Source of the DNA: Gimesia chilikensis
GTDB taxonomy: Bacteria; Planctomycetota; Planctomycetia; Planctomycetales; Planctomycetaceae
Length of the DNA stretch: 64,000 nt
Reading direction: 5' to 3'
Assembly (NCBI RefSeq): GCF_007744075.1
Contig: NZ_CP036266.1
Location: 4,883,748-4,947,747 of the forward strand
Below are positions 53,172 through 63,736 of the stretch, piece by piece. Each line of letters starts with the position of its first letter. Position 1 is the first letter of the stretch. The position numbers and the translations under genes were made by a program. The notes under the pieces were generated by a model that did no database searches, was not told the origin of the DNA, and worked only from the letters and a program-made list of their open reading frames with translations.

Positions 53172-54617
53172 ATGGGTATCTGGAACTTCTTAACCAAGCC
53201 GATCAAACTCACTTCTGATAAATTTTACTGGCAGGAACCGCTGGGCATGCGCCTCAGCCTGCGGGGGGATCTCTTGATTCGCCTGGGTGTCGCCTTGACG
53301 GTCTGGGCGGCTGTCAGTGGTCTGTTCTGGATTTTATTTGCCTTCAACGTCAAGCCTCCCGAGCTTGGGGTGGCGATGTTTGTCTCGATCTTTATCGGGC
53401 TGGGCCCCGCCTGCCTGGCGTTGTTTATGCGTCGGGAGCATGTCTCTGCTTCGATCTGGATCTATGACGATCATCTGATCCGTCAGCGGTCTTATGTCTC
53501 ACTGGCTCTGATCAGTTCCTGGAAAGAAATTTCTGAATGGCCCAACGCAGCCATCTCCCGCGTCATTTTCATCCCGGCCGAGGATCTGGGAAAATCCTTC
53601 TCCGTCATGCTGCTCTCGATCGATAAAGAGGTCGAACTGGTCGGCATTCCCTCGAAGATCAGGCTGAAGGAGCTGGCCCGTCACTTCACCGAAGCCGGAA
53701 TTCCGGTTGAAAAAAGAGATGCGATTCCCGCGCGGTATACTCAGGGATTCAGTCCCAGAGTCTTCGCTGCGATGGCAGTATTGGGCGTGCTGCTTTTCAG
53801 TGGGGGACTGGCGTTTAATCTCACCAGGGTTCCACGGGCGGGACAACGCATCGCTGACCGCGAGAACCGGAGACCGCAGATCCCCCGTCCCGAATTGGAA
53901 CACCCTGCGATCCCAGTGCCAGTTCAAGGGAACCCCATCGAGCGAAATCCCAATCCATCGCCCCAACAGCCAGAGACGGGGCTACCTCGGAATCAACCGG
54001 TTCTCACTCAGCCCGGGAGTTTCCCCAAACCGATTCCACAAAACATGCCGGAACCGATTCGCAACCGATTCCCTGTCAGACCAGGTGGTCCCCGTTCTCA
54101 AGCTGATCCAGTCATTTCTCGTGAATCTCCCAACCCGAATCCGCCACGATCCGTTTCCCGCTCAACGCCTGCAACCACGAAAGGGACCGCATCGAAACTG
54201 ATTGGGAATGCTGAAGGGGGCGGCCCATTCCAGACAGTGATCCCCGAGGGAAAAACGCTGCTCGGGTTTGAATGTTCGCTGGGAAGCTGGGCCGGGGAAC
54301 CAGCAATCCGCAGTCTGACACCACTATCAGAACCCAAACCAGCCCGGAGGCGAAATATTACTGTCATGGCGAAAGAGGGCTACGCCGTCGGAGGGATGAA
54401 GATCGATGCTCCCAAATATGTGAGCGCCGTTCAAGTCGTCTTCTATCGTCTTACAGATGACGGCCAGCTCGATCCGAATGACAGTTACACCAGCGAATGG
54501 CTGGGTACCCCCTCAGGCAAAGCGGTACCTGTTATCGAGGGAACTGGGAAAAACGTCATCGGCATCCATGGTCGACGCGGTGCGGTGCTGGATGCTTTGG
54601 GGCTCGTGTTTGAGTGA
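53172..54617 (+). CDS. Membrane protein with proline-rich linker and C-terminal jacalin-like domain
   Basis: ATG 53172 gives 481 residues; a GTG 9 bases earlier is an alternative. Two membrane helices (about 36-60 and 64-86) precede a soluble domain and a third helix at about 200-220. A Pro/Asn/Arg-rich linker of about 130 residues follows. The last 140 residues have Gly-rich turns and strands ending GTGKNVIGIHGRRGAVLDALGLVF. That is the closing strand pattern of jacalin-type beta-prism lectins. The domain may bind carbohydrate at the cell surface. The lectin assignment is by pattern and the rest is unknown. Confidence 0.65.
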   Translation: MGIWNFLTKPIKLTSDKFYWQEPLGMRLSLRGDLLIRLGVALTVWAAVSGLFWILFAFNVKPPELGVAMFVSIFIGLGPACLALFMRREHVSASIWIYDDHLIRQRSYVSLALISSWKEISEWPNAAISRVIFIPAEDLGKSFSVMLLSIDKEVELVGIPSKIRLKELARHFTEAGIPVEKRDAIPARYTQGFSPRVFAAMAVLGVLLFSGGLAFNLTRVPRAGQRIADRENRRPQIPRPELEHPAIPVPVQGNPIERNPNPSPQQPETGLPRNQPVLTQPGSFPKPIPQNMPEPIRNRFPVRPGGPRSQADPVISRESPNPNPPRSVSRSTPATTKGTASKLIGNAEGGGPFQTVIPEGKTLLGFECSLGSWAGEPAIRSLTPLSEPKPARRRNITVMAKEGYAVGGMKIDAPKYVSAVQVVFYRLTDDGQLDPNDSYTSEWLGTPSGKAVPVIEGTGKNVIGIHGRRGAVLDALGLVFE

Positions 54618-54869
54618 GAGCGATGTACTGGTTCTCGAAGTCGGAACTAGACTCAAGAATACCAATAGTTGCTGTATTACCTCCTCCTGTGATTTTGAAG
54701 GCCCATGGAATAGCCTACAAACCTGTTCCAAATCATACTTTTAGATCTTACCTTGGCCCCCTCATGCTTGAGGTCATCTTGACAATTCATTTCCGACTCA
54801 CGATAAACAAGCTGGAATTGTGATCCGATTCCCAATTATATTTCACGGATGACTAACAAGGTGACTGCA

Positions 54870-56081
54870 ATGAAGCCATTTATCGTCTGCTGCATACTCT
54901 GTGCACTTCCGATGACCGCCCGGGCGACGGATCGCTATTACTTCGACATTCATGTCCAGTCCCCCTCCGGACACTATCAGGTGGATGCGACTTCCCCCGA
55001 CAATCAGGGCCCCAATCTGAAAGCCTTTCAGGCCAATTTCACCTACAAATGTGTCGACACCAAAAGCGGCAAAACGATCTGGACGCGTAAGCAGCCGATG
55101 CGGGAGCCACAACGATTTAACTTCGGCGATTCCTCGTTTGAGATCGCAGTCCCTAAAGAGGGCTCTCCCATAATCATCATCGTCTCTAACCTGGGCGCGG
55201 CGGCGATCCTTGCTGCGAATGATAACCTCATTACCATATCTCCACAGGGTCAAAAAACGGGGGAGATTGATTTATTGAAAGATGCCTTGCAGAAAGAGGA
55301 GAGCGAGCGGCTGATGTATCACTCGTGGGGTGGCAGCAACTGGTCCCGTCTGGCTGCCTGGTACTTTTTCGAGTTGCCTGAAGGTGAAATCTTTGTGATT
55401 CGTCCCGCCTGGGGACCTCGCATTCTGATGGACGTTAACAAAGGAAAACTCGTTTCAGGCGATGTCAGTCTGATCGGCCCTGCACTACAAGCGGAAAAGC
55501 AACTGGTGCTGGCCGCCTCACGTAATAAAATAGAAATTGAAGACGACGAATGGTCGCTACTGCAGGCCGCTTACCTGGCAGGGAGCTTAAATCTGCACGA
55601 AGCCATTCCGTTCCTGAAATCACTGGAAATGTCCACTTACTCTGAGACCAATTCTGCGCGAGGTCATCCGGATGGAGTGAACTTCAATAATGAAGTTGAT
55701 CCCTTCCGCTATCGTACGTATGACCTTCGGCAGACGGCACAACTCTCACTTCGACGGCTGGGAGTTGCTCCCCGGAATCTGCCGTGTCATCGGTTTATGA
55801 TCGAAAGAGGAGGCGAGGCATTCCCTTTCACCCCGAAAAAGCAGACACAACCACGCCATAAAAACGCAACGCAGGTCAAAACAGGTATGTCTGCCAAAGA
55901 AGTGCTCAACACAGTCGGCGCCCCCGACTACATACATGATGACAGCTGGAGTTATGACATGGATGCCGAGGTTCCATTCAGCCTGACCCTGACCTTCGAT
56001 ACTTATAACGTGACGGCCATCAAAAAAGAGGCTCCCCTCTGGAAAACCGGACTGGCCCGGGACAAAGCTCTGGCGTTCTAA
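54870..56081 (+). CDS. Exported protein of unknown function
   Basis: ATG 54870 (AAGG 8 bases upstream) opens directly into a signal peptide. An ATG at 54849 would add seven residues. The 403-residue product has a beta-rich first half (YYFDIHVQSPSGHYQVDAT), a helical middle with Leu-rich repeats that may be HEAT-like (DEWSLLQAAYLAGSLNLHEAIPFL), and a C-terminal stretch. The C-terminal part reads GMSAKEVLNTVGAPDYI, which resembles the start of an SmpA/OmlA-like (BamE) fold. It precedes a lipoprotein gene by 42 bases, probably in one operon. Confidence 0.65.
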   Translation: MKPFIVCCILCALPMTARATDRYYFDIHVQSPSGHYQVDATSPDNQGPNLKAFQANFTYKCVDTKSGKTIWTRKQPMREPQRFNFGDSSFEIAVPKEGSPIIIIVSNLGAAAILAANDNLITISPQGQKTGEIDLLKDALQKEESERLMYHSWGGSNWSRLAAWYFFELPEGEIFVIRPAWGPRILMDVNKGKLVSGDVSLIGPALQAEKQLVLAASRNKIEIEDDEWSLLQAAYLAGSLNLHEAIPFLKSLEMSTYSETNSARGHPDGVNFNNEVDPFRYRTYDLRQTAQLSLRRLGVAPRNLPCHRFMIERGGEAFPFTPKKQTQPRHKNATQVKTGMSAKEVLNTVGAPDYIHDDSWSYDMDAEVPFSLTLTFDTYNVTAIKKEAPLWKTGLARDKALAF

Positions 56082-56123
56082 GCGAGATCAGTTTTTCAAA
56101 TTCTGATCGAAGTGGTTTCCACG

Positions 56124-56756
56124 ATGAAATGCATTCTTTTACTGGCTGGTTTATTGCTGCTCACTGGATGCTCTTCTGATGAGATGTCATCAAAGGTGGC
56201 AGCGACAAAGCCGTCTGCTACTTCTCAAGATTACATCGTTCTCAATGAGCCACCCGAAGCTCTGCTCGAGAAGATGGCTCTGCTGTATGCTCCAGAGGAT
56301 GCAGCCTGGCCGGGCACAGTGGATGAGTTTGTCGAAAACGGACATCCCATCCTGCCTTATGCGATTAAGCAACTTCAGGAAGATGAAGAGATCTCACCGG
56401 AGGTGGCAGAGCAGCTTCTGGATCGGGTCCATCGGTCCCCGGAAGTTCCCGTCGATGCACAACGTATTGTCACGCTGCTGGAAGTCGCCTGCTACGCAGA
56501 TGTCATGTGTCATCGTGTCGAATACCCGCTCAGGGTCGCGACGCTGGACTACGTCAAATCAAATCTCGATGCACCGGAGACCCAAAACGCCCTGGCCTGG
56601 ATCCGCGAGTCGTATCAGAGCGGCCTCCCTCTGGATGCTCCCGGTGATGAAACCGGCGAATTCCGCGGGATGCTCGTTAAAGCAATGCGAGCCCGGCTCA
56701 ATGAGTATGCCAAACGAGTGACAAGCACACCCCAGGAACAACAGGGGAGCAAATAA
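56124..56756 (+). CDS. Lipoprotein of unknown function
   Basis: ATG 56124 opens MKCILLLAGLLLLTGC, a clear lipoprotein signal with Cys16. A GTG 12 bases earlier is less likely. The 210-residue product is mostly helical and acidic (LLEKMALLYAPEDA, LQEDEEISPEVAEQLL), possibly HEAT-like. It follows the exported protein gene closely and ends just before a bidirectional terminator. I recognise no family. Confidence 0.65.
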   Translation: MKCILLLAGLLLLTGCSSDEMSSKVAATKPSATSQDYIVLNEPPEALLEKMALLYAPEDAAWPGTVDEFVENGHPILPYAIKQLQEDEEISPEVAEQLLDRVHRSPEVPVDAQRIVTLLEVACYADVMCHRVEYPLRVATLDYVKSNLDAPETQNALAWIRESYQSGLPLDAPGDETGEFRGMLVKAMRARLNEYAKRVTSTPQEQQGSK

Positions 56757-56764
56757 AAAGAACG

Positions 56765-56808
56765 CAGCCACTATGCGGCACAGGTGCTCCTGCACCGCAA
56801 AGTGGCTG
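56765..56808. terminator. Bidirectional terminator hairpin
   Basis: Arms cagccact (56765-56772) and agtggctg (56801-56808) pair perfectly. Inside them tgcgg (56774-56778) pairs with ccgca (56795-56799). On the minus strand the hairpin is followed by TTCTTTTTATTT, a strong U-run. On the plus strand only GTTTC follows. It separates two genes whose ends face each other. Confidence 0.75.
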
Positions 56809-56819
56809 TTTCTGATGTC

Positions 56820-57740
<921 letters not shown>

Positions 57741-58126
57741 GACAACCCCTTCGGTTATTGCTGTATGATCATGTTGCAGATATTTTCGGCCCCCAAGGCT
57801 TCATTTCAGAGGTGTCTGAGTCCACCTCAAACAATATTGTAACATTCTTTACGAAAACATGGCACTCAGAAAGTGACTGCTTTTCAAAGCAGATTCCAAA
57901 ATTCCTGTGTGACGATTCGGTCTCTTTAATCACATCAGGATGCTGCCACCATTACGGAGAGCAACCACACTTTCAAAAACAAGATTCTCCACATTAATCT
58001 CACCCTAAGCTGCCTGCTGAATTCGAAAGAATCAACAGGCGCCAATTGATAATACATCTGTACGCTGCTAAAGTGAGAAAATATTATCTCTGGTTCAGCA
58101 CCTCACTATCTGCCGCAGTCTCTTCT
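57741..58126. other. Divergent intergenic region, no gene seen
   Basis: This 386-base gap holds a plus-strand open frame of 79 codons (57758-57997) without ribosome site or coding character. AT-rich stretches near 57830 and 58045-58090 could carry promoters. No hairpin or RNA gene was recognised. Confidence 0.35.
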
Positions 58127-59101
58127 ATGAATCGTCCAACAGAATCCAGTGTTTTGGGAACGCTTATTGGTGGTGCCGTTGGCGACGCGATGGGAGCGCC
58201 GTTCGAGGGACTCTGGGCCGACTCAATTCCATCCGCTGAATCATTAGCTGCCTCTTTCCATGAATATCATGGATATCCGAATGGTCAATACACCGATGAC
58301 ACGCAATTGACTCTGGCCACAATCCGGTCGATCGTCGACCAGAAAGACATCGTTGTTGCTGATATTGCCAGGCAAATAGCAGAGCTGTGGCGACATCATT
58401 CTGTCATCGGCCCCGGCGGTGCCTGTACCCAGGCTGCAGAACATTACCTGGCCACTGGAGACCATCGCAACATGGGTGCGTCCGTTGGTCAAGCTGGTAA
58501 TGGAACTGCCATGCGAACCGCCGCATTGGGACTTTGGTTTGACGATCAGAAGTCCCTGATTCCGACTGTCGCTGACATTTCGCGAATCACGCACCAGGAT
58601 TCACGCAGCGTTGCTGGAGGTGTTGCGATTGCAGTGGCTGCAAATCAACTGTTGTCCTCAAGCGAAATCAATCCACGCGATTTCTGCAGTGAAATTTCTG
58701 ACGCCTGTCGTGATATCAATACTGAGTTAGCTGACCTGCTCCAACAATTACCAGATCAACTCAACGATGATGGAATATTGGATTTCATCGCTCACGCGGG
58801 CCAAAGCACCCCGGAATTCGATAAGCCGATCATTTCGCCATTCGTTATTCCGACAGTGCTCGCGTCGATCTACAGTATACTTATCAATCTGGATTCGTGG
58901 ATCGGAGCCGTTACTTTTTCCATACGTCTTGGAGGAGATGTTGACACACTGGGAGCAATTGTTGGTGCACTGGCGGGAGCACGTCACGGAATTGATTCAA
59001 TCCCGCAGAATCTGATAGACTGCCTGCAGGATTCAAAAGAGATTGAAGTGCTGGCGACTCGTTATCATCTGGCGATTCTTACTCAAACAGGAGAGGACTA
59101 G
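58127..59101 (+). CDS. ADP-ribosylglycohydrolase family protein
   Basis: The product is a cytoplasmic hydrolase that removes ADP-ribose from proteins or small molecules (DraG/ARH family). The family's Mg-binding motifs are present: GAVGDAMGAPFEG (17-29), YTDDTQLT (55-62) with the Thr-Asp-Asp triad, and GGDVDTLGAIVGALAGARHG near the C-terminus. Starting at ATG 58127 it has 324 residues, a normal length. The ATG lacks a good ribosome site; a TTG 81 bases earlier would add a hydrophobic extension and is less likely. No ADP-ribosyltransferase partner is in the window. Confidence 0.9.
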   Translation: MNRPTESSVLGTLIGGAVGDAMGAPFEGLWADSIPSAESLAASFHEYHGYPNGQYTDDTQLTLATIRSIVDQKDIVVADIARQIAELWRHHSVIGPGGACTQAAEHYLATGDHRNMGASVGQAGNGTAMRTAALGLWFDDQKSLIPTVADISRITHQDSRSVAGGVAIAVAANQLLSSSEINPRDFCSEISDACRDINTELADLLQQLPDQLNDDGILDFIAHAGQSTPEFDKPIISPFVIPTVLASIYSILINLDSWIGAVTFSIRLGGDVDTLGAIVGALAGARHGIDSIPQNLIDCLQDSKEIEVLATRYHLAILTQTGED

Positions 59102-59234
59102 CCGCGAGAATCCTCGTCGGACCGGGATCTTCTCTAAATGTGAATCATGCGCTTCGCATCCGGTTGAGCTTGGTCATTAGCCAGTAAATATATACTCAAA
59201 ATTGAATTACAGTCAGAAACAGGAGTTGCCCAAG

Positions 59235-59600
59235 GTGACCAGTGCCAACGATCATCACGAACGCGTTGCCAAACTGACGTTTGCTGCCGTGTATCCACAC
59301 TACGTAACCAAGGTGGAAAAGAAAGGTCGGACCAGGGAAGAACTACACCAGGTGATCAGCTGGCTGACGGGCTTTAACGAGAAAGCGCTGCAGAAACAGA
59401 TCAGCGACCAGATCACGTTCAAAGAATTCTTTCAACGCGCAAAGTTAAACCCCAACGCACATCTTATCACAGGTGTGATTTGCGGCTATCGGGTGGAAGA
59501 GATCGACAACCCGTTAACGCAACAGGTCAGGTACCTGGATAAGCTGGTCGATGAACTGGCCAAAGGGAAGAAGATGGAAAAAATCCTGCGAACAGAATGA
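59235..59600 (+). CDS. DUF2200 family protein
   Basis: The 121-residue cytoplasmic protein is read from a GTG at 59235, with AGGAG 10 bases upstream. A TTG at 59202 would add eleven residues. The family text is clear: VAKLTFAAVYPHYVTKVEKKGRT, ELHQVISWLTGF, QISDQITFKEFFQRAKLNPNA and DKLVDELAKGKKMEKIL. The length equals the domain. DUF2200 has no assigned function. It converges with the carbonic anhydrase gene, with 15 bases between stops. Confidence 0.88.
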   Translation: MTSANDHHERVAKLTFAAVYPHYVTKVEKKGRTREELHQVISWLTGFNEKALQKQISDQITFKEFFQRAKLNPNAHLITGVICGYRVEEIDNPLTQQVRYLDKLVDELAKGKKMEKILRTE

Positions 59601-59615
59601 TCAGGGACTCTGAGA

Positions 59616-60383
59616 CTACTCTTCCAGCATGGTGACAGTGCCGGTATCCATGTTATAGATTCCACCGACGATTTTGATGTCCCCCTGTTGTTCCATTTCT
59701 TTCAGGATCGGGCTGTTGGTTCGAATGCGATCGATGGTTGCCAGCACATTCTGTTTGGTGACCATCTTCACGAACTCAGGGTTCTGCCCCGTCTGCTCTC
59801 CCTCGTAATCTTTAAAGTGCTCGACGGCTGGTTTGATGTTGGCCAGCATTGCGGTGATATTGCCCAGTTCGACGCCGTCAATCGCCCCGCGGATCGCGCC
59901 ACAACTCTCGTGTCCCAGCACAAAGACGAGCTTGGAACCCGAAACCTTACAGGCAAACTCCATGCTGCCCAAGATGTCGGTATTTTCGAAGTTCCCTGCC
60001 ACACGGGCCACGAAAATATCGCCGATGCCCCGATCGAAAACGTCTTCCACAGGAATACGCGAATCGAGACAGGACAGAATCACTGCTTTGGGATACTGTC
60101 CCAGAGCCGCCTCTCGAACCAGTTTGGAATGATCGCGGGCAGTGAGTGTGCCTGCCACGAAGCGTTGATTTCCCTCTTTGAGCAGCGTGAGTACCTGCTC
60201 CGGCGTCAGTTGCGCCTGTTCTTCCTGAGTCAGCACCCGGTTGACCAGCGGTTTGACATCGCCAATGGTTTCGGAACTATTTTCTGATGCGTTGCCGGCA
60301 GCTGGCTGTTCTTTTGCGCAAGAGGTAAGCAAGACAGTCAAAAGACAACAGGTCAGCAACGGGTTCAGACTCATTCTGAGCAT
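59616..60383 (-). CDS. Beta-class carbonic anhydrase, lipoprotein form
   Basis: The enzyme interconverts CO2 and bicarbonate. Zinc ligands and the activating pair are present: C105, D107 and R109 in LSCLDSRIP, H158 and C161 in GHESCGA. The N-terminus is a lipoprotein signal (LLTVLLTSC, Cys22), so this enzyme is anchored on the outer side of a membrane instead of being cytoplasmic. A helical linker (about 45-95) precedes the domain. At 255 residues the length is normal for the family plus leader. AGGAA lies about 8 bases before the ATG. Confidence 0.92.
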   Translation of the reverse strand: MLRMSLNPLLTCCLLTVLLTSCAKEQPAAGNASENSSETIGDVKPLVNRVLTQEEQAQLTPEQVLTLLKEGNQRFVAGTLTARDHSKLVREAALGQYPKAVILSCLDSRIPVEDVFDRGIGDIFVARVAGNFENTDILGSMEFACKVSGSKLVFVLGHESCGAIRGAIDGVELGNITAMLANIKPAVEHFKDYEGEQTGQNPEFVKMVTKQNVLATIDRIRTNSPILKEMEQQGDIKIVGGIYNMDTGTVTMLEE

Positions 60384-60581
60384 GGGTGTATTCCTGGCAG
60401 ATAGGTAATATGAAATGATTTGTCTCTGCTTCCCAAAGACAGAGAGATCTTAACAAACTGTGGCAGGAATGAAAGAGCGGTTTCTGAGTCTCAAGCAAGA
60501 CTTGACATCTCGATCTCGACACCCACACTATAAACCACGATCCATAGTCAATCTCAGCTAGCCACGATCAGAAAGTTTCTT

Positions 60582-61802
60582 ATGCAACCAACCGTCTATG
60601 CCCTGGCGACGATGGATACCAAAGGCGAGGAACTCTGCTTCGTTGCGGATGCAATTCGTCAAGCCGGTGTTGATGTGGTTCTGGTCGATGTCAGCACGCA
60701 GGGTCGCTCAGAGCGGGCAGATATCTCTGCTGAAATGATTGCCGGCTCTCACCCGGGTGGCTCGAAACAGGTACTGGGACACACGGACCGGGGCGCAGCG
60801 ATTACGGCGATGGCGACGGCACTTGAGCACTGGTTACCCGCAGAAGTCAGTGCAGGCAGGGTTGACGGAGTCATCGCCTTGGGTGGCAGCGGAGGCACAG
60901 CACTGGCTGCTCCGGCATTTCAGGCGCTACCGGTTGGCTTTCCCAAGCTGATTGTTTCGACGGTTGCCAGCGGAAATACAAGTCCCTACGTCGGTTTCAG
61001 CGATATTACGCTGATGTATTCCGTGGTTGATGTCGCCGGCTTGAATTCCGTTTCGCGGCGGGTTTTGAGCAACGCAGCTCACGCGATCGTGGGAATGGTA
61101 TCACACCGCTCCGAGTTCCCTGCAGACCGCCCTGCACTGGGCCTGACCATGTTCGGTGTGACAACCCCCTGTGTGGATATGGTCCGCGAACAGCTTGAGG
61201 CACGCGGCTTTGACCCGCTGGTCTTCCATGCAACGGGCACCGGAGGCCAGGCGATGGAGAAACTCGTGGCCGATGGATTGATTGAGGGTGTTCTCGATAT
61301 CACCACTACCGAAGTCGCCGATGAACTCGTAGGAGGCATCATGCCCGGCGGACCACGCCGGTTTGAGGTGATCCTCGAACGGGGGCTTCCCTATGTGCTG
61401 AGCCTGGGCGCCCTCGACATGGTCAATTTTGGTGCCCGCGAGACCGTTCCCGCCCCATTTGCCGACCGTCAGTTTCTGATCCATAATCCCCAGGTCACCC
61501 TGATGCGGACGACGGCGGAAGAGAACCGGCAGTTCGCCCACTGGATTGCAGAAAAAATCAATCGCTCTACGTCGCCTGTCGAAATCCTGATTCCTGAACA
61601 GGGAATTTCGATGCTGGATAAAACAGGCGAAGCGTTCTATGATCCCCAGGCAGACCAGTGTCTGTTCGAGACGCTGGAGCAGGAAATTCAGCAGTCCGCA
61701 GATCGACGAGTCACGCGACACAACTGTCACATCAACGACGCTGCGTTTGCCGAGGCGCTGGTCTCGGCCTTTGCACGCGTGAGCGGGAATCGCTTTCAAT
61801 AA
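60582..61802 (+). CDS. Tm-1-like ATP-binding protein (UPF0261)
   Basis: The 406-residue cytoplasmic protein matches the UPF0261/Tm-1 family, whose plant member is the tomato mosaic virus resistance protein. It has [14 protein letters not shown] at the start, [19 protein letters not shown] (about 106-124), [18 protein letters not shown] and [15 protein letters not shown]. The length fits the family. It is followed after 25 bases by a TIM-barrel protein that in many organisms is fused or paired with Tm-1-like proteins. Bacterial function is unsettled; a metabolic role is likely. Confidence 0.9.
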   Translation: MQPTVYALATMDTKGEELCFVADAIRQAGVDVVLVDVSTQGRSERADISAEMIAGSHPGGSKQVLGHTDRGAAITAMATALEHWLPAEVSAGRVDGVIALGGSGGTALAAPAFQALPVGFPKLIVSTVASGNTSPYVGFSDITLMYSVVDVAGLNSVSRRVLSNAAHAIVGMVSHRSEFPADRPALGLTMFGVTTPCVDMVREQLEARGFDPLVFHATGTGGQAMEKLVADGLIEGVLDITTTEVADELVGGIMPGGPRRFEVILERGLPYVLSLGALDMVNFGARETVPAPFADRQFLIHNPQVTLMRTTAEENRQFAHWIAEKINRSTSPVEILIPEQGISMLDKTGEAFYDPQADQCLFETLEQEIQQSADRRVTRHNCHINDAAFAEALVSAFARVSGNRFQ

Positions 61803-61827
61803 ATTTGATCATACGAGGAAGTCATCC

Positions 61828-62664
61828 ATGCCGGAATCCAGAACAGCCATCCTGAAACGCCTGCGGGAGAAAGTTGCTGCGGGACTGCCCATCATCGGCG
61901 GAGGTGCGGGGACAGGACTGAGCGCCAAGTGCGAGGAAGCGGGCGGGATCGACCTGATTGTGATCTACAACTCGGGCCGCTACCGAATGGCTGGACGCGG
62001 TTCGCTGGCAGGACTGATGCCTTATGGTAATGCGAATGAAATCGTCAAGGATCTGGGGCGGGAAGTCCTGCCTGTCGTCAGCGAGACACCGGTGCTGGCG
62101 GGAGTGTGCGGAACCGATCCCTTTCTGCTGCGCGACCTGTTCCTCCAGGAACTGCAGGCGATGGGTTTTGCCGGCATTCAGAATTTCCCGACCGTGGGAC
62201 TGATTGATGGTCAGTTCCGCGCCAATCTCGAAGAGACCGGCATGGGCTTTGACCTGGAAATCGACTGTATTCGTGCAGCGCACGATTTAGATCTGCTTAC
62301 CACTCCCTATGCCTTCGATGCGGAACAGGCACAACAGTTGACTGCCGCCGGGGCCGATATTGTGGTGGCACACATGGGGTTGACCAGCGGTGGTTCGATA
62401 GGAGCCACGACGGGAAAAACCCTGGATGACTCGGTCGAATCGATCCGCACGATGGTCGACGCGGCCAAAAGCGAACGCGACGACGTGCTGCTGCTCTGTC
62501 ATGGTGGGCCGATCGCGATGCCCGAAGATGCACAATATATCTTTGATCGAGTACCGGGTATTGACGGATTTTATGGCGCCAGTTCCATGGAACGGCTGCC
62601 GACCGAGGTCGCGCTGACCGCACAGGTCCGCCAGTTCGGGGAGCTGCGTTTGACTCCCCGATAA
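61828..62664 (+). CDS. Phosphoenolpyruvate hydrolase-like TIM-barrel protein
   Basis: The 278-residue protein belongs to the TIM-barrel signal-transduction/PEP-hydrolase-like family (TIM-barrel_sig_trns). It has [51 protein letters not shown] and [21 protein letters not shown] lies about 10 bases before the ATG. It pairs with the Tm-1-like gene immediately upstream, a conserved neighbour pair in bacteria and a fusion in fungi. The substrate is unknown. Confidence 0.88.
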   Translation: MPESRTAILKRLREKVAAGLPIIGGGAGTGLSAKCEEAGGIDLIVIYNSGRYRMAGRGSLAGLMPYGNANEIVKDLGREVLPVVSETPVLAGVCGTDPFLLRDLFLQELQAMGFAGIQNFPTVGLIDGQFRANLEETGMGFDLEIDCIRAAHDLDLLTTPYAFDAEQAQQLTAAGADIVVAHMGLTSGGSIGATTGKTLDDSVESIRTMVDAAKSERDDVLLLCHGGPIAMPEDAQYIFDRVPGIDGFYGASSMERLPTEVALTAQVRQFGELRLTPR

Positions 62665-62703
62665 ACGTCTTATTTCTCTCTCACCTGACCAGAGGATTTG
62701 AAT

Positions 62704-63030
62704 ATGTATCGCCTGACAGTAATGTATGGACACCCTGAAGACCCTGCGGAATTCGATCGCTATTATCGCGAGGTACACATCCCCCTGGCCAGACAGATGA
62801 AAGGGCTCACCGGCTGGACGATCGGCAAGTGCCAGTCAGCCGAGGCGGGTAACCCGCCCCCTTACTATCTGATTGTCAGCCTGTATGCGGAATCTGCGAC
62901 CGCGATGCAGGAGATTCTGGAAAGCCCCGAAGGCCAGGCAACGATCGCTGACGTCCCGAACTTTGCGACCGGCGGTGTGATGTTCATGTATGATGAGGAA
63001 GAAGTACTCATTCCTGTGGAGCTCAGTTAA
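62704..63030 (+). CDS. EthD family protein
   Basis: The ATG at 62704 has AGAGGA about 8 bases upstream and gives 108 residues; a TTG 6 bases earlier is less likely. The fold is a dimeric alpha/beta barrel of the EthD type: LTVMYGHPEDPAEFDRYYRE, HIPLARQMKGL and SPEGQATIADVPNFA. EthD proteins accompany degradation enzymes. Here it lies 39 bases after the PEP-hydrolase-like gene and is likely part of the same operon. Confidence 0.85.
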   Translation: MYRLTVMYGHPEDPAEFDRYYREVHIPLARQMKGLTGWTIGKCQSAEAGNPPPYYLIVSLYAESATAMQEILESPEGQATIADVPNFATGGVMFMYDEEEVLIPVELS

Positions 63031-63074
63031 TTTGGTTCCAGTAGTTTGAAATAGTGAGAAGACAGGATTCGTGC

Positions 63075-63590
63075 ATGATGACTGCTTTTGAAGATGTGAT
63101 GTTCAACATTCATGGTGGATTTCGTTGCATTCAGTGCCAGAAGTTTCATGCTATTCGCGATTACAAGCCTTTCTGTTGCTTCTGCGGGGCTAAACAACCT
63201 GCAGAAAAGGACATCGAGAAATTGAAGCTTTCCCTAGGTCCCTGCTCGGACAAACGACTGACTTACGATCTCGAGGAGATCAAAACGATTCTCCATAAAT
63301 ATCAGGGATTCTCTGTCCGAGTTAATGAATATGGTCTTTCACACAAAACATTGTTACTGGAAATCAAGCTCTCGGATGAGGCATTTGATTCCCTCTATCT
63401 GAGTTGTATCGGCACTGATTTTATCAAGACCCCCACAGACTCGTGGAATTCGGAACTAGAGATCGCATGGAGCTCTTATCGAGACAAAACAAAGGTTGTA
63501 CTTACTGACAAAATCGAAAATTTTCGCATCGAATGCGGCGCAGTCTGGCTTTTCGTTGACAAGGATCTGGACTTATCTGGATCCTCTTGA
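63075..63590 (+). CDS. Zinc-ribbon protein of unknown function
   Basis: ATG 63075 has AGGA about 8 bases upstream and gives 171 residues; a GTG 21 bases earlier is less likely. Residues 15-40 hold a rubredoxin-like zinc ribbon (CIQC, then CCFCG). The rest is alpha/beta and charged, without membrane segments. The lower GC and lack of family resemblance set it apart from the operon before it. Function unknown. Confidence 0.65.
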   Translation: MMTAFEDVMFNIHGGFRCIQCQKFHAIRDYKPFCCFCGAKQPAEKDIEKLKLSLGPCSDKRLTYDLEEIKTILHKYQGFSVRVNEYGLSHKTLLLEIKLSDEAFDSLYLSCIGTDFIKTPTDSWNSELEIAWSSYRDKTKVVLTDKIENFRIECGAVWLFVDKDLDLSGSS

Positions 63591-63736
63591 AGTCGTTTCA
63601 ATACGATTCTCTTCTCATCTGTTCTGTTTAAGTCGTAAAGTCTGATTCACGCGGCTTGCATTGATTTCCCCTCGTCCCCACACGTATAGTAAAGAGATCA
63701 TTCACTCCCGGTTTCCACTTGTGAAGGTCTCACCTG

